Of a stretch of DNA of 61,733 nt, positions 1 through 11,963 are shown piece after piece. The position numbers and the translations under genes are program-made. Positions within the stretch are counted from its first letter, which is position 1, and every line of letters starts with the position of its first letter. This DNA is from Mesotaenium endlicherianum (Eukaryota > Streptophyta > Zygnematophyceae > Zygnematales > Mesotaeniaceae). The stretch is from assembly GCA_009602735.1 (NCBI GenBank), contig WELA01002258.1:574594-636326 (forward strand), written 5' to 3'. The notes below the pieces were generated by a model that was not told where the DNA came from, ran no database searches, and was given only the letters and a program-made list of their open reading frames with translations.

Positions 1-80
<80 letters not shown>
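1..80. repeat. (TC)n microsatellite
   Basis: Perfect TC dinucleotide run from the first base of the window; it may continue upstream. Pyrimidine-rich CT tracts recur to about position 470. Confidence 0.97.
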
Positions 81-84
<4 letters not shown>

Positions 85-480
85 GAGAGTTTGCATGCGC
101 TTGCGTGCGTGCGCTCTGCTCTTTCTATTATCGTGTATTCCGGTGTGTGCGGCGGGCTGAAGGCGCAGGTGACCACGACGGCGGACACGCTGGGGCATGT
201 GTATGGGGTGCTGGGCAAGCGGCTCTCTCTTGCACCTCCTTTCTCCCTGTGCATGCGCACGCGTGTGGTTGCATGCTCACAAGATGTGCGTGCATGGATG
301 GGATGGCAGGGCCTGGGGCAGAGTTCATGGGCGGCGGACTGGTCACCTCGTGGCAGTGTGTGCTGACCTGCTGCTGGCTGACTGTCCGTGCGTGCCCTTG
401 CGCTCTCTCTCTCTCCCCTCCTTGTCCTGTTCATGTCCCTCTCTCTCTCTCCGCCTCGACGTGTCTATCCCTCTTTGAGT

Positions 481-1740
481 GGTGCTTTCACCTGTAAGTA
501 TTTGTTTTATTTGACGGACAATTTACATTTTTTGTTTGTTTTTGCTGGAGAATGAGGCGAATGAGAGGTGGTAGAGGCACTTCCACGAGGTGGTTGCATC
601 CTCTGTAGCTGGATACTGAGCTCCTAGACACTAAGATGTAGGACAGACTTGGGAACTATCATGCTTGTGAGGTAGAGCTTAGCTCTAACATTTCTATTAG
701 GTGGCTGTAGAGGTACAAATTATATTAATATTGGGATCTCATATTTTTATCTAGGGTCTTAATGTCTGTACCAATTTTATCAATATAAATATGATTTTTG
801 ACAAGAAGCTCCAAATTGGCATGCAGGTGAATTGCCTTTCATAATGAGGTCAAAATCCACCTGGTTGAAAGGTTGGAAAACCCACCTCGTTGAAAGGTGG
901 GAAAACCCACTTGGGTAAAGGTTGGTAGTACAATTCCGAGAGAAAGTAGGTTTTCCTACTTTTGGCTACAGATGATGCCAGACAAAGTGCACAAAATTTT
1001 TGTATGTTTTCCAACCCCTTAAAAAGTATGAAACGACATACAGGCCTACCTTAACGGCCTCAAAACGGCCGTTTTCCCCCTTGTCCATTCTCAGGGTGGG
1101 GGTGGAAACTCCCTTTGAGAATTCGGGTGAAATAGCGCCCAAGATTCAAGATTTTAAATTAGCGCCCTGAAATCAAAATGTCAATATTAGTACAGTGAAT
1201 TAGTGACCTTTAATCAAACAAATATGCATTTATAGCCTCTTGAAATTAAACTTGGGAAATTTAGTGACAGGATTCAAAGAATTATGCCTTTAAATTCAAA
1301 GCGGCAAAAAATTAGCACCCTGCTTCCCCCCCATGGGTTGGGTACTTTATTACGTCAGGCTACATCGTGCCTATATGGCACCTTCTCGCACTAAAAAGTG
1401 ATCCAAAGTCTTCCCACGAAAATATACACACATGCAGTGCGGAGCCGCGGGCCCATTGAGTGCAAATGGTATATCAAAGACTTGGACCTGCACCTCTTGG
1501 AGGCTGGGTGACATCAGATTTCGTCTCAGGCTTCATTCATTCATCAAATGTGTCTTGGCATCTTCCTCAAAGTTACATAAGACTCCCCATCTTTTTTGGC
1601 GCATACAATGTGAAGACACAATTTGCTACAAAAGAGAATGCCAGCACTTACTTTCGTGTCCTGTTTTGAATTTCAATCAACAAACTTCTGTTGCTTCTGT
1701 CTTTTTCTCTAAGCATGTTGCCATTTCCTTCGGCAACGGA
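481..1740. other. Stretch without a recognisable gene
   Basis: I see no conserved protein here. A short degenerate tandem array lies at about 850-930, with a unit of roughly 25 bases containing 'cccacctcgttgaaaggt'. The small open frames at 1432-1749 are not recognisable. The sequence is moderately AT-rich and could be old repeat or untranslated sequence of the frame that begins at 1824. Confidence 0.5.
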
Positions 1741-1823
1741 TTTACGTAGGAGCAGGTGCTCCATCTGAGTTGAAGTGCATGTTCGACGAGATGGTCTCCC
1801 CCATGTCATTCGCGTAAAAATTT

Positions 1824-2219
1824 ATGGCTAGTGATAGTGCAGAATGTGAGGTTACAAAGAGGTATACAGAGCAAAAAATTTTATGCCAGACAAGCACTTC
1901 CGATACCTCAGATATGCAAAGCTGGACAACTGAAAGCATTAAGCCAGAGGAGTGCCAGGCTGTTGTAAAAGCTGGGCTTGTTAGATTTGCGCTGAGTTGG
2001 GACAGAAAATACACTCAGGAGGCATGCAATGGAGGCTTCTCTCTGTGCTTGGCTGAAGAGACGGTCAATGGTGCTGTGGACGACTGGTTCTCTTTCCTCA
2101 TGGAGTATGCAAGCGAAGAAGGTGTCAACATCTCTACTTTGCTCTCCAAAGACTTCTGCATGTGGAAAAGAGTCTCAGAGAAGTTGCACAGCACGTCAGA
2201 TGAACAAGAGCATGCCAGC
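1824..2219 (+). pseudogene. 5' part of an unidentified reading frame split by a retrotransposon
   Basis: An open frame begins at ATG 1824 and runs without a stop to 2219, where the LTR of the 12.2-kb element begins. The last five bases, CCAGC, are repeated at 14460-14464. Reading on from 14465, the same phase stays open to a stop at 14579-14581, so the ancestral exon was cut by the insertion. The peptide is acidic and soluble-looking, with a Trp/Phe-rich middle. I recognise no domain. The frame also extends upstream of 1824 but is broken by a TAA at about 1815. It may be an upstream exon of the UBE2Q-type gene whose fragments start at 15856, but nothing in the peptide proves this. Confidence 0.55.
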
Positions 2220-3439
2220 TGTAATGAATCAATATATTGGTAGATATAATATTCATTTAAAATTTAATAGTAAATAAGTTCAGCCTGTTGAACTTAGTTA
2301 GTATTGAGTCCGCTGGACTTTATATAATTACCACTTAATGACTCAATCGGGAGCAGCAGGTTGAAGTCTACTAGGTCAGCTTGCTGACACATTCTTTGCC
2401 AGCCAGCTACCTTTTGTACTCGGTAGCAGCGAACTGCCTAGATATGCATCTAAGTGTGGTGTGCTAGATAAATGGCCAGATGACATCCTTCGGATGGATG
2501 GCAATTTGGGATGATGGGAGATGCCAGTGGATTTAATTAACCGAGGTCCTACCAATGTGGTTAACTCCCGGGTAGGCGGTGTGTAGTGAAACAGATAGAT
2601 AAAGTACTTAGTAAAACAGAATACTTTATCTATTCAAGACAAGGATCTTTGAACACAAGTGGTAGCTTCTTGAAAGAGAGATGGCTTCTTGAAAGTTAAT
2701 ATATTTCTGGATTTTGGCAAGTACAAGAGTGATTCTGGGATGTCTTTCTATGTTCTAGCTCTTGTTTATATACTTGCTACATAAGTAATTTCTAGGAAGG
2801 TGTATGTTGATGTGTTGGCACCCAACACATCCCAAAACTTGCCACCTCTTTCTAGAATAATGTACACATGTCCTTTTGACCTAAAAATGGCACATCTGAC
2901 TTTTGCCACATGGAGTTCTTCTAGGTCTTTCCTCTAACTTCGAAAATGCCTTGGAAGGTTCAAAGGACATGAACCAAGTTACTAGAGTACCTATTCACAC
3001 TTGACTCCACACCATACTACTTCAAATATATTTGAAAACATTAAAATATATGCAAACTAATGTATAATAACTCAAATCACTACACGGTGCCATCGCACTG
3101 GCCGTTGAACAGTAAACTCATTCCATGTACATATGCTAGGTATTGCCCTCGAGTTCGGCATTCAAAAACAAGGCCAATTCTCTTGTACAGCTTACTGAGA
3201 GGGATCTGAATCCAAGGCGAGAAGCCATTGATATGCACTGTCTCTTAGCCTTCCTTATGTGTGAGTATACTGATTGCATTATTGATGCTAAATCCATTTG
3301 ACTTACGAGTATTGTCCACTGCTAGTGTGTTGTCTTTTTGCTATTTAATCATTTAATAGAAAATACCATAGAGTCTACTTGCTGATATAAAGATCTTCAT
3401 TAATTGTTAATCGCCTATTTGGTAAGTCGATTCATTTCA
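2220..3439 (+). repeat. Left LTR of the 12.2-kb element, interrupted
   Basis: It begins TGTAATGAATC and ends GATTCATTTCA, giving inverted-repeat ends. After removal of the nested 503-bp LTR and its duplication it is about 712 bp, matching the right LTR (713 bp). It is closer to the right LTR than to the inverted copy at 5234-7280. It is not followed by a primer-binding site, because the adjoining internal segment has been flipped. Confidence 0.9.
2582..3084 (-). repeat. Solo LTR of the 503-bp family, nested in an LTR
   Basis: Starts TGTAGTG and ends CACTACA, and is flanked by the direct duplication CGGTG (2577-2581 and 3085-3089). It is nearly identical to both LTRs of the intact element at 19596-26274. 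The strand given is that of the coding direction of that element. It lies inside the older 712-bp LTR, so it is a younger insertion that lost its internal part by LTR-LTR recombination. Confidence 0.95.
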
Positions 3440-5199
3440 CCTCACCTTCCTACGTGCAATCATGCAATGCAGTAGGATAGGGGGGACTGTATTTTCCTGA
3501 CTTTCGCATTGTTCTCCTGACTTATGTGAGAAATGTTGGACATCAGGTGGAACAAGATCGTCCAGAGTGTGCACTCTCTGGAGATCTATATTGCTGATGG
3601 TCTCCTTCATCTGGTTGTCAGGCATGCATAGTAAATCCAGTTCAGCAGGACCCATAATACCTGCTACGAGGGCAGCTAGTGACGACTCACTATCTCTAGC
3701 ATCCTCACAGTCAGTAGACTGGATTACTGACTGTTGCTGTCTTTTAAAGGCTGGTCTTTTCTCTCGACCTTCGGAAGGTGCTTGTCTGGACACTGCTCTC
3801 TGAAGTGACCTGGCTGCTGGCAATGGAAGCAAATTGATTTTGCTGAGGCTGGTCTCGGCTTAGTCCTACCACCACCTCTTTTGTAGCCGCTTCGAGAGGA
3901 ACCACCTCTCCCTCTAGACTGCATAGCATTGTACTCATACCCATATTCATCACCCTGATCATCCTCAGCATGGTCTCCTTCAATTGCATTGTAGGAACCG
4001 TGGGACTTTTGACGACCTTAGACACCAAAGCATTACTCTGGCGCTTGTGATTGAACTGCTGCTGATCCCAGGCATCAGCATCCTGGATCAAGTCAGCCAG
4101 TTTCTTATACTTCTTCTCAGCAAAATGACCAGAGACTTCGGATTTCAAGTCATACCTGGAGTATGCTATCCTATACCACTCTGGCAAGTCTGGCTGCTTC
4201 ATCATGTTCTCTTGGAACTTTTGAGCAAACATAGCAAATGAAGTGGTCTGCTTCAGTATCAAGGAGATCATTGCATAGATAGCTTTCTCCTTCTGATTGA
4301 TCACATCAAACTTCTCATGCAGTTTCTCGACAAACTCTACCCAAGTAGGGTCACCAAGTTGTTGAGCCTCTGTTCTTTTTTCCAGTATAGCCACCAGTCT
4401 GCTGCACTGCCTTTCAGTGTGGCACCAGTGTGCCTGACCTTCTTGTGATATTGCAGTTCTGGGTAGTTCTCCAGCCACTGCTCAACATCAGCGAGAAACT
4501 TGATCAGGTAATACTTTTTGTTACCCTTAGGATCGTAATCTTGGGGAGGTTTCGGCTTGGGCTTACTAGGCCCTCTGCCACCACCACCAGTGGTTTGAGA
4601 ACCGAGTTGGTCTCGGTCTCGCAGCAGAGACATTATGATTCTTTTGTCATCCTGTTGAGACTGGTACATGCTCGCCATTTGCGATTGCATTTGCACGAAC
4701 AATGCTCCCAAATCCACACTCTGAGGTGGAAGTCTAGCAAATGCAGCAATAGCAGTGGCATCGACTCGCTGAGTAGTGTCCCAAACAGTCCCTCTTGATC
4801 CTGCAACAGCAATTCCTGCCGCATTCAGCCGGTCACGAATTTGACCTAGGGGCACATTGACTGTATAGTAGGAGGTGGGTTCAAAACATTGGCCCTTGAT
4901 GCCATAAGTTCTTCGACAGTGCGCTCGTCCGCTGGCTGTCCTTCCCTCCTTTCTGTATCTTCAGCAGCCTTTGCTAATTGTTCAACTTCTAATCTGGCTC
5001 TCTCCTCCTCAGCTTGCTGTGCTGCGACTGCGGCAATAGCAGCTGCCTCATCTGCAGCCTCTCTAGCTGCAGTATCTGCCACGGCTTCAGAATAGGTACG
5101 CGTTCCCGCTATATGGCTTTCAGCCTGATTTTTGACACTCTCGTTATCCTGGTTTTCTATGTCTCGGGAGTTGCTAGTGTGAGACCTTGTCCTTACCAT
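3440..5199 (-). pseudogene. Degenerate Ty3/gypsy gag with CCHC zinc knuckle (inverted segment)
   Basis: Gag forms the retrotransposon particle. Reading the minus strand from ATG 5199, the frame starts with a charged, Ala-rich helical region, then a capsid-like domain rich in Trp/Leu (about 4700-4100), then an Arg/Gly-rich tail with a zinc knuckle of pattern C-x2-C-x4-H-x4-C at about 3840. At least three frameshifts (near 4850, 4400 and 3850) break it. The last codons run straight into CCTCA at 3440-3444. The same phase resumes in the protease region at 7281, so this gag and that pol were once one contiguous frame. Confidence 0.85.
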
Positions 5200-5218
5200 A
5201 CAAAGAAGATTATGATAA

Positions 5219-5232
5219 CAGCTCCAATACCA
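5219..5232 (-). other. Primer-binding site for initiator tRNA-Met
   Basis: On the minus strand the sequence is TGGTATTGGAGCTG, one base after the 3' end of the inverted LTR. It resembles the TGGTATCAGAGC site usual in plant Ty3/gypsy elements. Its position next to the inverted LTR shows that this LTR-gag junction is the original 5' end of the element. Confidence 0.85.
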
Positions 5233-5233
5233 C

Positions 5234-7280
5234 TGAAATGAATCGACTTACCAAATAGGCGATCAACAATTAATGAAGACCTTTATATCAGCAAGTATTC
5301 TTTATGGTATTTTCTATTAATTGATTAAACAGCAAAAGACAACTAACTAGCAGTTGACAATACTCGGAAGTCAAATGGAAGTAAACTAGCATCAATAATG
5401 CAATCAGTAAACTCACACATAAGAAAGGCTAGGAGACAGTGCATATTAATGGCTTCTCGCCTTGGATTCAGATCTCTCTCAATAAGCTATACAAGAGAGT
5501 TGGCCTCTGTAATGAATCAATTCAATATTTATTTAATTAATTGCATATATAAATATAACACTAAATAAGTATTATGTCTATATACTCACATGTGCGAGTT
5601 CATCTAAATGAATGTATGTCGATGTAATGCGAGTTTACTTACTTTGTCAAAAAGGTCAGCAGGATGAGACTTTTGTACCATAGTGTAGTTTGCTGACTTT
5701 GTTGAAAAGGTCAGCAGGATGACTTTTGTATCATAGTGTAGTTTGTTGACTTTGTGGAAAAGGTCAACAGGATGACTTTTGTATCATAGTGTAGTTTGTT
5801 GACTTTGTTGTAGTTTGCTGAGATTTATATATCAGTTATATATAGGATATAATATCAGTAGGTTGACATATAGTAAGCTCGCTTGATATTAGTCAATATA
5901 CTTAGCTGTACGCTGAGGATAGACATATTCATTTAGATTGTTATTTGTAGATTGGCACATGTGACCGAAGTATACTGAAAGTCAGGAGGTCGACTGAGAT
6001 TCGTTAAACCAATGTCCTACCAGCGTGGTTAACTCCTGGGTAGGCGGAGCTGTCGTCAGTCAACCGAACGGTTAGGACTTCAGTCAATCAATTCCGACCA
6101 ATTAATATGGTCGTTATACCTAGATCCGTGGGTCCCAACTTAACGGGTTTCCCACAAAACGGCGCACCTTGCGCCGTGGTCAACCAGGTGGTCACTAGGT
6201 ACATAGCAGGCTGGGATCTCGTGGTCCCTCATTCTAGACAGTAGGCTTTACAGTCGGATTTCTACTTGCAAGTGATGTGTGCACTTTTTGGGTTTGTTCT
6301 AATGACCAGCTTTCACGGAATTTGCCATGGCTGCTTTGTTTGCACTCCATTTGGAGCAAACTAGGACTTTTCAGAAAGGTCTCGTCAAGATGCATCCGTT
6401 GCCGTTAAGTTTGCTCAATTTGAAATAGTATTGACAGAGTTATGCCCTCTGACATTTCTGGGTCACACAGCGGACAGATTCCATGCTTTTTGCACCTAAG
6501 TCAGTGGGATGTGTTTGAGCTACTTTATGGTCATCTGAATGAGAGCGCCTTTGCTATTCAGTCCCCTGATGTTGTGTATGTGCTTACACATGCTTGTATG
6601 CCTGGCAGGCAAGAGGTCATGAGTTTCTAAAGGAGAAGCTCTAGTCCTCAAGCTCGCCTCTTTCTTGTGCCTTGTATTCGCGTGCAACTATGGCACACTA
6701 CTATAAGTGAGTCAAGGGTTATAGATAAGTAAACGGAATTTATTATAAGGGCGAAAATCGCTCCCTGATTTCACGCGCTTCCCCCTATCTCTGATCTTAT
6801 GTATTTAAATGAAATATATTAATCTTGAATAAGCAAGATTCATTTCAGCCTCATTTCCAAATGCCGAACTCGAGAGTAATACCTAGCATATGTACATGGA
6901 ATGAGTTTACTGTTCAACGACCAGTGCGATGGCACCGCCTACCCGGGAGTTAACCACGTTGGTAGGACCTCGGTTAACCAAATCCACCACCATCTCCTAT
7001 CATCCCAAATCGCCATCCATTCTAAGGATGTCAACTGGCCAGTCATCTAGCCCACCATACCTAATTGCATATCTAGGCAGTTTGCTGCTACCGAGTACGG
7101 AAGTCAGCTGGTTGTCAAAGAATGTGTTAGCAAGCTGACCTAAGTTGACTTCAGCTTGCTGTCCCCAGCTGCTGTCCCCGACTGATTATTCTATAAAATC
7201 CAGTAGACTCAATATTAACTAAAGTTCAGCAGCCTTAACTTATTTAACTATTATATCAAGCAATATACTGATTCATTACA
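5234..7280 (-). repeat. Third, inverted LTR of the 12.2-kb element
   Basis: Read on the minus strand it begins TGTAATGAATCAGTATATTG at 7280 and ends GATTCATTTCA at 5234. Without the nested insertion it is about 702 bp. It is clearly more diverged from the left and right LTRs than they are from each other, with many differences at both ends. Its outer end abuts pol at TGAGG (7281). Confidence 0.88.
5508..6847 (+). mobile_element. 1340-bp LTR-like insertion nested in the inverted LTR
   Basis: Flanked by the direct duplication GCCTC (5503-5507 and 6848-6852). It begins TGTAATGAATCAAT and ends GATTCATTTCA, the same ends as the LTR it interrupts, and it shares an internal 'gtggttaactcc-gggtaggcgg' block with it. 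It is best read as a solo LTR of a longer related subfamily. It contains about three tandem copies of a ~56-bp unit at 5640-5815 and a 62-codon open frame at 6442-6630 of no recognisable family. Confidence 0.82.
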
Positions 7281-10200
7281 TGAGGGCATTTGTTGACGGA
7301 GAGGCGTCACATACTTTTATCCACAAGGACTTAGTTAAGCGGCTAAGGCTGCCTACTATCACCCAAGGGAACATAAAAATATTCCTTGGAGATGCCTCAA
7401 GTATCCCGGGAGGAATTATAACCAACCCTATTGAGGTCCAGTTAGGTTCTGGCATTGCAATTCTAACTGAAACGCTTACATTGGAGGTACTCAACACTGG
7501 CTTTTATGATCTTGTGCTAGACATGTCCTGGCTTAATAGACATCAAGCTCAAGTGTGTTGGAGCAAAGGTACAGTTAAAGTGAGAGGAGCCAGTGATGGG
7601 CAGACTAACTTGGCACCCACCAGTGCTCTTCCTCTTGTCCTGTATGGATGGCAAATGAAGGAAAAGAAGAGGCTTCCAGGAGAATGCAAATTGCTGAATG
7701 CAATAGAGTTCATCGAAAGCTGGAACCAAAAGGAAGTATAATTTTCTGTCTGCTGCTAAGAGAGGTACCTCCTCAACCTGAAGAAGTGGTTGAGAAAAAG
7801 GTAAGCCCTCCGGAGCACCCTACTGTTGCAAAAGTTATTGCTCAGTACACGGATGTTTTTAATATGCCTCCAAGACTACCTCCTAAGAGGGAAGTGGATC
7901 ACAGGATTGACTTATTACCCGCGAATCAGCCACCCTGGCAACGCCCTTATGGCTTGTCTTATGTGGAGAGCAAAGAGTTGAAAACATAGATTGCAGAGTT
8001 TGAGGAGAATGGTTACATTTCCCCCAGTAAATTACCTTATGGCGCACCCATCCTCTTTGTTAAGAAAAAAGATGGGAGTATGCGGATGTGCGTTGATTAC
8101 AAAGCTCTTAACAAAATTACAGTGAAGAACAAGTATGCTTTACCCAAAATCGAGGACTTGCTTGATACCCTGTCTGGTGCTAAAGTGTTCAATAAGATAG
8201 ATCTCAAGAGTGGTTATCAACAAATCAGAATTGCTGAGGGGGATGAACATGAGACTGCCTTCCGCACACGTTATGGACATTATGAGTTCAACGTGATGCC
8301 ATTTGGACTGACTAATGCTCCTGCTACCTTCATGGGTGGTATGAATGACATTTTCAGACCTTATTTGGATAAGTTTGTGCAAGTTTTCCTGGATGATATT
8401 TTAATTTTCTCTAAAGATGAAGCTCAGCATGCTGAACACTTAAAAACAGTCATAGACACTCTGAGAAGAAACCAGTTGTATGCTAATATGAGCAAGGGTG
8501 ATTTCTTGAAGGACAGTATTAAATTTCTAGGCCACGTTGTCAACAAAGAAGGCATCAGTGTGGATCCTAAGAAAGTCCAGACCATAAAGGACTGGCCTGT
8601 ACCACAATCTGTCCGCGAAGTTAGATTCTTCCTTAGGTTGGCTAACTACTATAGGAGATTTATTGAGAATTATTCTACAAAGGCCAGTAAATTGACTGAC
8701 CTTACTAAGAAAGACATAGGGTATGTGTGGGGGGAAGAGCAGCAGGCTGCCTTCTAGACCCTTAAAGATGCTCTTTGTTCGCCCCAGTGCTAGCCGTGTA
8801 TGACCCCAACAAACTTGTGCAGGTGGTTACTGATGCTTCTGACTTTGCCATGGGTGCTATTTTGTTGCAGCCTGCTGACAAAACCACAAAGTATGGTAAG
8901 TTAAAGCAGGAGTGGCATCTCGTATTGTATGAGTCTATGAAATTTAATCCAGCTGAGATTAATTACTCTGTGCATGATAAAGAGCTGCTAGCTATCATTC
9001 ATGTGCTGAAACAGTGAAGAGCATACTTACATGGTAAAGCTTTTAAGGTGATCATCTAGCTCTGACTCACTTTCAGTAGAAGTCCAAGCTGTCGAGGAGG
9101 GAGATCGCTGGAGCCAGATGCTGGAGCAGTTCCAAGTCCAGATTGACTACAAACCACGGAAGTTAAATCTTGCTGATGCACCCTCTAGAAGACCTGACTT
9201 GCAAGAAAGGAACTTTAGTCAGCATGCTGTAGATAAGGTCCTTTGTGCACTCACTTCACTAAAGGTAAAAAAGTCCTTCTTTGAACAACTTAGGAAAGCC
9301 TACCTTTCTGACCCAACACTTGCACCCAGCCCCACTGATGGTCTGTGTCCTGCTACTGCTTTTGGGCATAAGCTTAAGAGAGGGGTCCGGGTGACTGAAA
9401 CCACTTCAGGCAGGCTGAAGCTGGTTATTCCTAATAACTAGGAAATAAGGTCCCTTTTACTGAGTCAAGCACATGACAGTTTACTGGATGGGCATTTGGG
9501 GCAGGCCAAAACTGTTGGCAAACTGGCAAAACATTATCATTAAGATGGATTTCCCCGGGAGGTCTTGAAATATGTTAAGTCCTGTGATAAGTGTCAAAGA
9601 AATAAGTCTAGGCACACACCATCTGGAGGTCCCTTACAACCACTGCCCATCCCAGCTGGACGCTGGGAAACAATATCCATGGACTGGGTGGTAACACTGC
9701 CACGAACTGCCAATGGGCATGATTCGATACTGGTAGTCGTGGATAAATTGACAAAAATGGTCATTCTCATCCAACTGTCAACGTAATTGCACTCGAAACA
9801 GCGAGACAGTTCTACAACCATGTAGTATGCCAACATGGGCTACCCTCTAATATAATCTCAGACAGAGACTCAAAATTTACCTCTAAGTTCTGGAGAGCTT
9901 TAATGGGGTTAATGGGAGTCAAACAGCTGCTCAGCATAGCAAGCCACCCTCAGACTGATGGGCAGACTGAAAGAACTAACCGAGTTCTGCAAGAGGTATT
10001 AAGAGCCTATATTAACCAAAAACAAGATAATTGGCATGACCTGTTACCCCAAATCCAATTTGCGGTCAACAGTGCGGTGCACGCGTCAACGGGCAAGACT
10101 CCTTTTGAACTTAGCCTGGGTAGAGTCCCTAAGTCTCCTTTAGATGTACTGGGGGAGTCTTTAACTCATCCTGAAGGGATTGACAATCCGGTCTCCCTCC

Positions 10201-11605
10201 AGTTAGCCCAGGAGTTTGCTGACACCCTGTCAGAAGCCCAACAGATCTGCACAAAGCCCAGGAAAACCAACAAAAAAAAATAAATCAGCACCGTCGCAAA
10301 CTGACATTTTCAAAGGGCGATTTGGTCAAACTGCATTCTCAGCACCTGTACCTACCTGGTGTGGTCAAGTAAAAGCTTGGTGTTGTCTGGGTCGGTCCAT
10401 ATTTGGTGGTGCGCCGTGTCGGTCAGTGCTTACAAACTGAACATGTCAGCAGAATACAAGGGTCACCTAGTCTTTAATGTCTCCTTCCTAGAACTATACA
10501 TTAAAGGTGACACACTGTTCACAGCCTAGTTCGAAAATCCGTACACAGCGTACACGCGTCAACGTACAGCACATACGTGCGATACATGTAGTTGCAAATT
10601 ATACGTCTTAATACGGGCAAATACGCCTCTGTCGGTCAATTAAATCGGAAAGCGTTATAATCCCGTGTGAAAACGTGGGAGTCTGACACCAAAGACGAGG
10701 AAGAAATTACTTCTCACTTTTGAACATGATCGGTCTAGTCACCTACTTGCACGGGGCTAATGTGACGGCTTTGTGTCGTGGCAAACTGTTAAGCAAAAGA
10801 CCGTCTTATGACAACACGCGTCTCTCCTTCCTGCCAGCTGTTTGACTTTCTCGAAGATTCATTTCCACTTTTCCGCTCTCCTGCTCTCTCTCAGTTCACG
10901 CTCACTTACCACACACTTTCGTATTGTAGGTTTGCAAAAAAGTACCAATCACCGCAGAACGCGTGCCATCTTATCTTTCCTCGTCCACTCAATGTGCGGT
11001 ATTAATGGGTAGCCACAGGTTAGGGTGAATCCTTATCGGGCGTTTTTCGTTTGCTCCCTGCATCCGATGGGCGTGTTTTCAGATTCTGGCCAGATTCTGA
11101 CCAGATTCAGACACACGTGTCTGACCTTTCCGTCAAAATCAAATAGTACGTGGAGTGCAAATACGTGTGGCGGGGCCGACGTGGTGACCGGGCAACTACT
11201 AAATAGCTGAAACAAACAAAACGTTTGCTAAACAAAAATAACGATTATACCGATGTTGCTCGATACGCGAATATTGACGTACGAAAGTACGGCGTATTGC
11301 GATACGTACTGTACGCCAAATATGGCCTATACGGACGGATTTTCAAACTAGGGTTCACAGGTCGGTAACCTGTCCAACCGGGACCGGTCCCCGCTGTCTA
11401 GGATGGTGACCCTGAGAAACATGAGGTCGAGGAGATTTTAGACGCTCGCTCTGTCCGTCGATCATCTAAATATGTCATGAAGTACCTAGTCAGATGGAAG
11501 CGTTACGATGCCTCTTGGGACACTTGGGACTTTAAAGACTAGCTGACCAATGCCAAAGGGACGTTGAAACGATTCCACCTTTGGGCGGCTGGCACCCCTT
11601 CCTAA
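7281..11605 (+). pseudogene. Degenerate Ty3/gypsy pol with chromodomain
   Basis: The order is protease, reverse transcriptase, RNase H, integrase, chromodomain. The protease region (about 7286) reads DGEAS where DSGAS is expected, so the catalytic triad is altered. The RT core is open at 8080-8757, with [10 protein letters not shown] and the FLDD active site. RNase H has TDAS at about 8835. Integrase keeps the HHCC finger (about 9490-9600) and the D,D-35-E region including HPQTDGQTERTNR near 9945. A chromodomain (YLVRWKRYD-SWDTWD) lies at about 11480-11545. Stops or frameshifts occur near 7740, 7987, 8756, 9016, 9440, 9541, 9785, 10280 and 11540. A DNA transposon at 10525-11352 splits the region between integrase and chromodomain. 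Confidence 0.92.
10525..11352. mobile_element. Non-autonomous hAT-like DNA element (828 bp)
   Basis: An 8-bp direct duplication GTTCACAG (10517-10524 and 11353-11360) flanks terminal inverted repeats that begin CCTAGTTCGAAAATCCG on the left and CCTAGTTTGAAAATCCG on the right. Both ends are rich in repeated CGTA/GTAC motifs (10541-10610 and 11240-11330), like the subterminal repeats of hAT elements. No transposase frame is present. The 8-bp duplication fits hAT; the exact superfamily is an inference. Confidence 0.85.
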
Positions 11606-11723
11606 TTGTCATTTCAGTGGGCATGGACAGGTGACAGGAGGTCTTGTCTCCATATAAGTCGGAGGGAAATGTGACAGTTAGTGACAGATAGTGACAGTTG
11701 TGACAGGCAGCCCACCTTTAACA

Positions 11724-11737
11724 TTAAGTTGGAGGGA
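11724..11737 (+). other. Polypurine-tract-like motif, first copy
   Basis: TTAAGTTGGAGGGA, identical to the motif directly before the right LTR (13732-13745). It follows the chromodomain end of pol by about 120 bases and is preceded by short GTGACAG repeats. It may be the original end of the internal region, or a duplicate of the real tract. Confidence 0.55.
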
Positions 11738-11963
11738 GTGTGTTCCGTCTCGGGATCAGCCAGGCGAAGTTTTACAACCATCCTACACACTCAACTTGCG
11801 CTCCTACTCACTATTTCTCTCTAACTCAATTCTCTCTTATACTCACTCACACAAGGTACTACACACTAGGGACTCTCCCTATCACGTTCTTCTTCACCAC
11901 GGGCACTCAGTAGCGGCAAAGTATCATGACTTCAGTGACTGCATTGTGTTTATGATTGAGCAG

